NCBI GenBank assembly: GCA_003235605.1
Contig: QJVU01000168.1
Location: 1 to 5,721 of the forward strand
Direction of reading: 5' to 3'
Source of the DNA: Planctomycetota bacterium
Lineage (GTDB): Bacteria; Planctomycetota; UBA1135; UBA2386
Length of the DNA stretch: 5,721 nucleotides
Below the pieces are notes generated by a model, which was given only the letters and a program-made list of their open reading frames with translations, had not been told where the DNA came from and made no database searches. How positions within the stretch are numbered: position 1 is the stretch's first letter; every line of letters starts with the position of its first letter. Both the position numbers and the translations under genes were made by a program. Positions 4,042 to 5,721 of the stretch are shown here, in pieces.

Positions 4042-5721
4042 ATGACTGCCCAGGTGGAAAAGCACCAATTCCAGGCAGAGGTCAACCAAGTCCTCTCGAT
4101 CGTCGTCAACTCCCTCTACAGCCACAAGGAGATCTTCCTCCGTGAACTGATCAGCAATGCCAGCGATGCCCTGGACAAGCTGGCGTTCCGGGCACTGACT
4201 GACCACGACCTCCTGAAAAAAGACAAGGACCTTCAGATCGACCTCATCCCCAGCAAGGAGGCAGGAACCCTGACGATCCGCGACAACGGCATCGGCATGT
4301 CCCATGACGAGCTGATCGACAACCTGGGAACGATTGCACGGTCCGGAAGCAAGCTGTTGATGGAATCCCTCTCCGGGGATTCCAAGACGGACCTTTCCCT
4401 GATCGGGCAGTTCGGTGTCGGTTTCTACTCCGCCTTTCTGGTGGCGGACAAGGTCACGGTGACCAGCCTTGGTGTCGGGGAACAGAAGGCCTGGATGTGG
4501 CAGAGCGAAGCAGCCGGAGACTTCACGGTCGAGGAGTGCGAGAAGGCCAGCCGCGGCACCAACGTCATCCTGCACCTCAAGGATGATGCCAAGGAATTCC
4601 TGGAGGAGTTCCAGCTTCGGAGCCTGGTCAGGAAGTACTCCGACTACGTGCGCCACCCCATCCGGTTGCAGGTGGAGCGGACCAAGGAAAAGGGTGAGGG
4701 GGACAAGAAGGAGACCGAGACCGTCAAGGAGTGGGAGAGGGTGAACACGGCCAGCGCCCTGTGGACGCGGCCGAAGTCCGAGATCACCGACGAGCAGTAC
4801 ACCGAGTTCTACAAGCACCTGACCCACCAGTGGGACGAGCCCCTGGCGCGAACCCACTTCAAGGTGGAGGGGCTGCAGCAGATGACCGGCCTGTTGTTCA
4901 TCCCCAGGAAGGCGCCCTTCGACCTGTTCGAGAGGAGGTCACGGGGCGTCCGCCTCTACGTCAAGCGGGTCTTCATCATGGAGGACTGTGAAGAGCTGCT
5001 GCCGGAATGGCTGCGGTGGGTGCGAGGCGTGGTGGACTCGGAGGACCTTCCCCTGAACGTCTCCCGGGAGCTTCTCCAGAAGGAGCACGCGACCCGGGCC
5101 ATACGCAAGCAGGTGATCAGCAAGATCCTGGCCCTGCTGGAGGAATTGGCCGACGAGGGCGAGACCACCAAGACGGAGCAGGGGGAACACGAGGACGGCA
5201 AGGCCAGCGAGACCGAGATCAAGATCAACCGATACCAGACTTTCTGGACGGAGTTCGGCAAGGTCCTGAAGGAGGGCATCTACACCGAACCAACCCATCG
5301 GGAGCAGATCAGCAAGCTGCTGCGGTTCGAAAGCAGCAGAAACGAAGGCCTGGTTTCTCTGCAGGACTACGTGGATCGGATGCCCGAGGACCAGGAGTCC
5401 ATCTACTACCTGATCGCGGAGTCCATCGGTACCGCACGGAACAGTCCGCAGATCGAGGCTCTCACGAACAAGGGCTTCGAGGTCTTGTTGATGTCCGACC
5501 CCGTGGATGAGTGGCTGGTCGACAGCCTGACGGAGTTCGGAGGCAAGAAGCTGGTCTCCGCAGCCAAGGGCTCGCTGGACATTCCCGAGGCCGACAAGAA
5601 GACCAAGGAGAAACAGGAGACCGAGTACTCAGGCCTCCTGGACAGGGTCAAGGAGGGACTTCAAGAGCACGTCAAGGAGGTTCGTCTGAGCAACCGACTC
5701 GTCGACTCTCCGTCGTGCCTC
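4042..5721 (+). CDS. htpG: Molecular chaperone HtpG (bacterial Hsp90), 3' end outside the window
   Basis: The frame is open from the ATG at 4042 to the window edge, 560 codons. It is an ATP-dependent cytosolic chaperone that works as a dimer with the DnaK system. The N-terminal GHKL ATPase domain shows RELISNASDALDK (34-46, with E35, N39 and D42), DNGIGM (81-86), the lid segment NLGTIARSGSK (94-104), GQFGVGFYSAF (122-132) and RGTNVILHL (171-179). A charged linker (about 214-232) leads to the middle domain, with FIPRKAPFDLFE (286-297), LYVKRVFIMED, and LNVSRELLQ (338-346), whose R342 corresponds to the catalytic arginine contacting ATP. The C-terminal dimerisation domain is entered but incomplete: the last residues (RLSNRLVDSPSCL) match the family, and roughly 80 residues should be missing compared with E. 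coli HtpG (624). A hydrophilic insertion at about 371-397 is unusual. The ATG has no clear Shine-Dalgarno site; the protein start before the conserved F-Q-AEV-Q-L segment supports it. It is separated from the preceding gene by a terminator, so it is likely its own transcription unit. Confidence 0.97.
   Translation, partial: MTAQVEKHQFQAEVNQVLSIVVNSLYSHKEIFLRELISNASDALDKLAFRALTDHDLLKKDKDLQIDLIPSKEAGTLTIRDNGIGMSHDELIDNLGTIARSGSKLLMESLSGDSKTDLSLIGQFGVGFYSAFLVADKVTVTSLGVGEQKAWMWQSEAAGDFTVEECEKASRGTNVILHLKDDAKEFLEEFQLRSLVRKYSDYVRHPIRLQVERTKEKGEGDKKETETVKEWERVNTASALWTRPKSEITDEQYTEFYKHLTHQWDEPLARTHFKVEGLQQMTGLLFIPRKAPFDLFERRSRGVRLYVKRVFIMEDCEELLPEWLRWVRGVVDSEDLPLNVSRELLQKEHATRAIRKQVISKILALLEELADEGETTKTEQGEHEDGKASETEIKINRYQTFWTEFGKVLKEGIYTEPTHREQISKLLRFESSRNEGLVSLQDYVDRMPEDQESIYYLIAESIGTARNSPQIEALTNKGFEVLLMSDPVDEWLVDSLTEFGGKKLVSAAKGSLDIPEADKKTKEKQETEYSGLLDRVKEGLQEHVKEVRLSNRLVDSPSCL

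Noticed and set aside
3183..4109. Long open frame (308 codons) on the minus strand opposite the RNase Z-like gene
   Set aside because: It fully overlaps a gene with intact zinc-ligand motifs. Its translation has low-complexity, shadow-like composition and no recognisable domain; long antisense frames are expected in GC-rich coding DNA.
3958..4857. Long open frame (299 codons) on the minus strand opposite htpG
   Set aside because: It overlaps the unambiguous ATPase and middle-domain coding sequence of htpG, and its leucine/glycine/glutamine-rich translation has no domain signature.

Overview
This is ordinary-looking, gene-dense chromosomal DNA from a GC-rich bacterium. It holds six protein-coding genes, two of them cut by the window edges. 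No RNA gene, insertion sequence, CRISPR array, phage gene or obvious transferred island was seen, and no gap between genes exceeds about 100 bases. Gene content (Tat-signal aminotransferase, YihY/BrkB membrane protein, LOG-family protein, RNase Z-like hydrolase, HtpG) suggests a Gram-negative-type lineage. The look of the YihY and RNase Z-like proteins and the lack of Shine-Dalgarno sites would suit a planctomycete or a similar phylum. That placement is an impression, not a result.

Layout. Bases 1-143 are the 3' end of a plus-strand gene, possibly a histidine phosphotransfer domain. After a short pyrimidine-rich leader comes a plus-strand class V PLP-dependent aminotransferase with a twin-arginine signal (210-1484). 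A compact convergent junction follows (1485-1566), with an 18-bp perfect palindrome, an exact 18-bp tandem duplication and a small hairpin. Two minus-strand genes meet it: a LOG-family nucleoside-monophosphate phosphoribohydrolase (1562-2185), preceded upstream by a YihY/BrkB-type membrane protein (2200-3132). These two are 14 bases apart and probably form an operon. Divergent from them is a plus-strand RNase Z-like metallo-beta-lactamase-fold hydrolase (3228-3980), then a good intrinsic terminator overlapped by a possible promoter, then htpG (4042 to the window end, 560 codons present).

The genes do not form an evident pathway. The only likely functional pairing is the YihY-LOG gene pair, and that rests on spacing alone. 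No clearly new multi-gene system is visible. The points most worth a second look are the repeat structure at the convergent junction, the exported PLP enzyme, a hydrophilic insertion in HtpG, and translation-initiation regions that consistently lack Shine-Dalgarno sequences.
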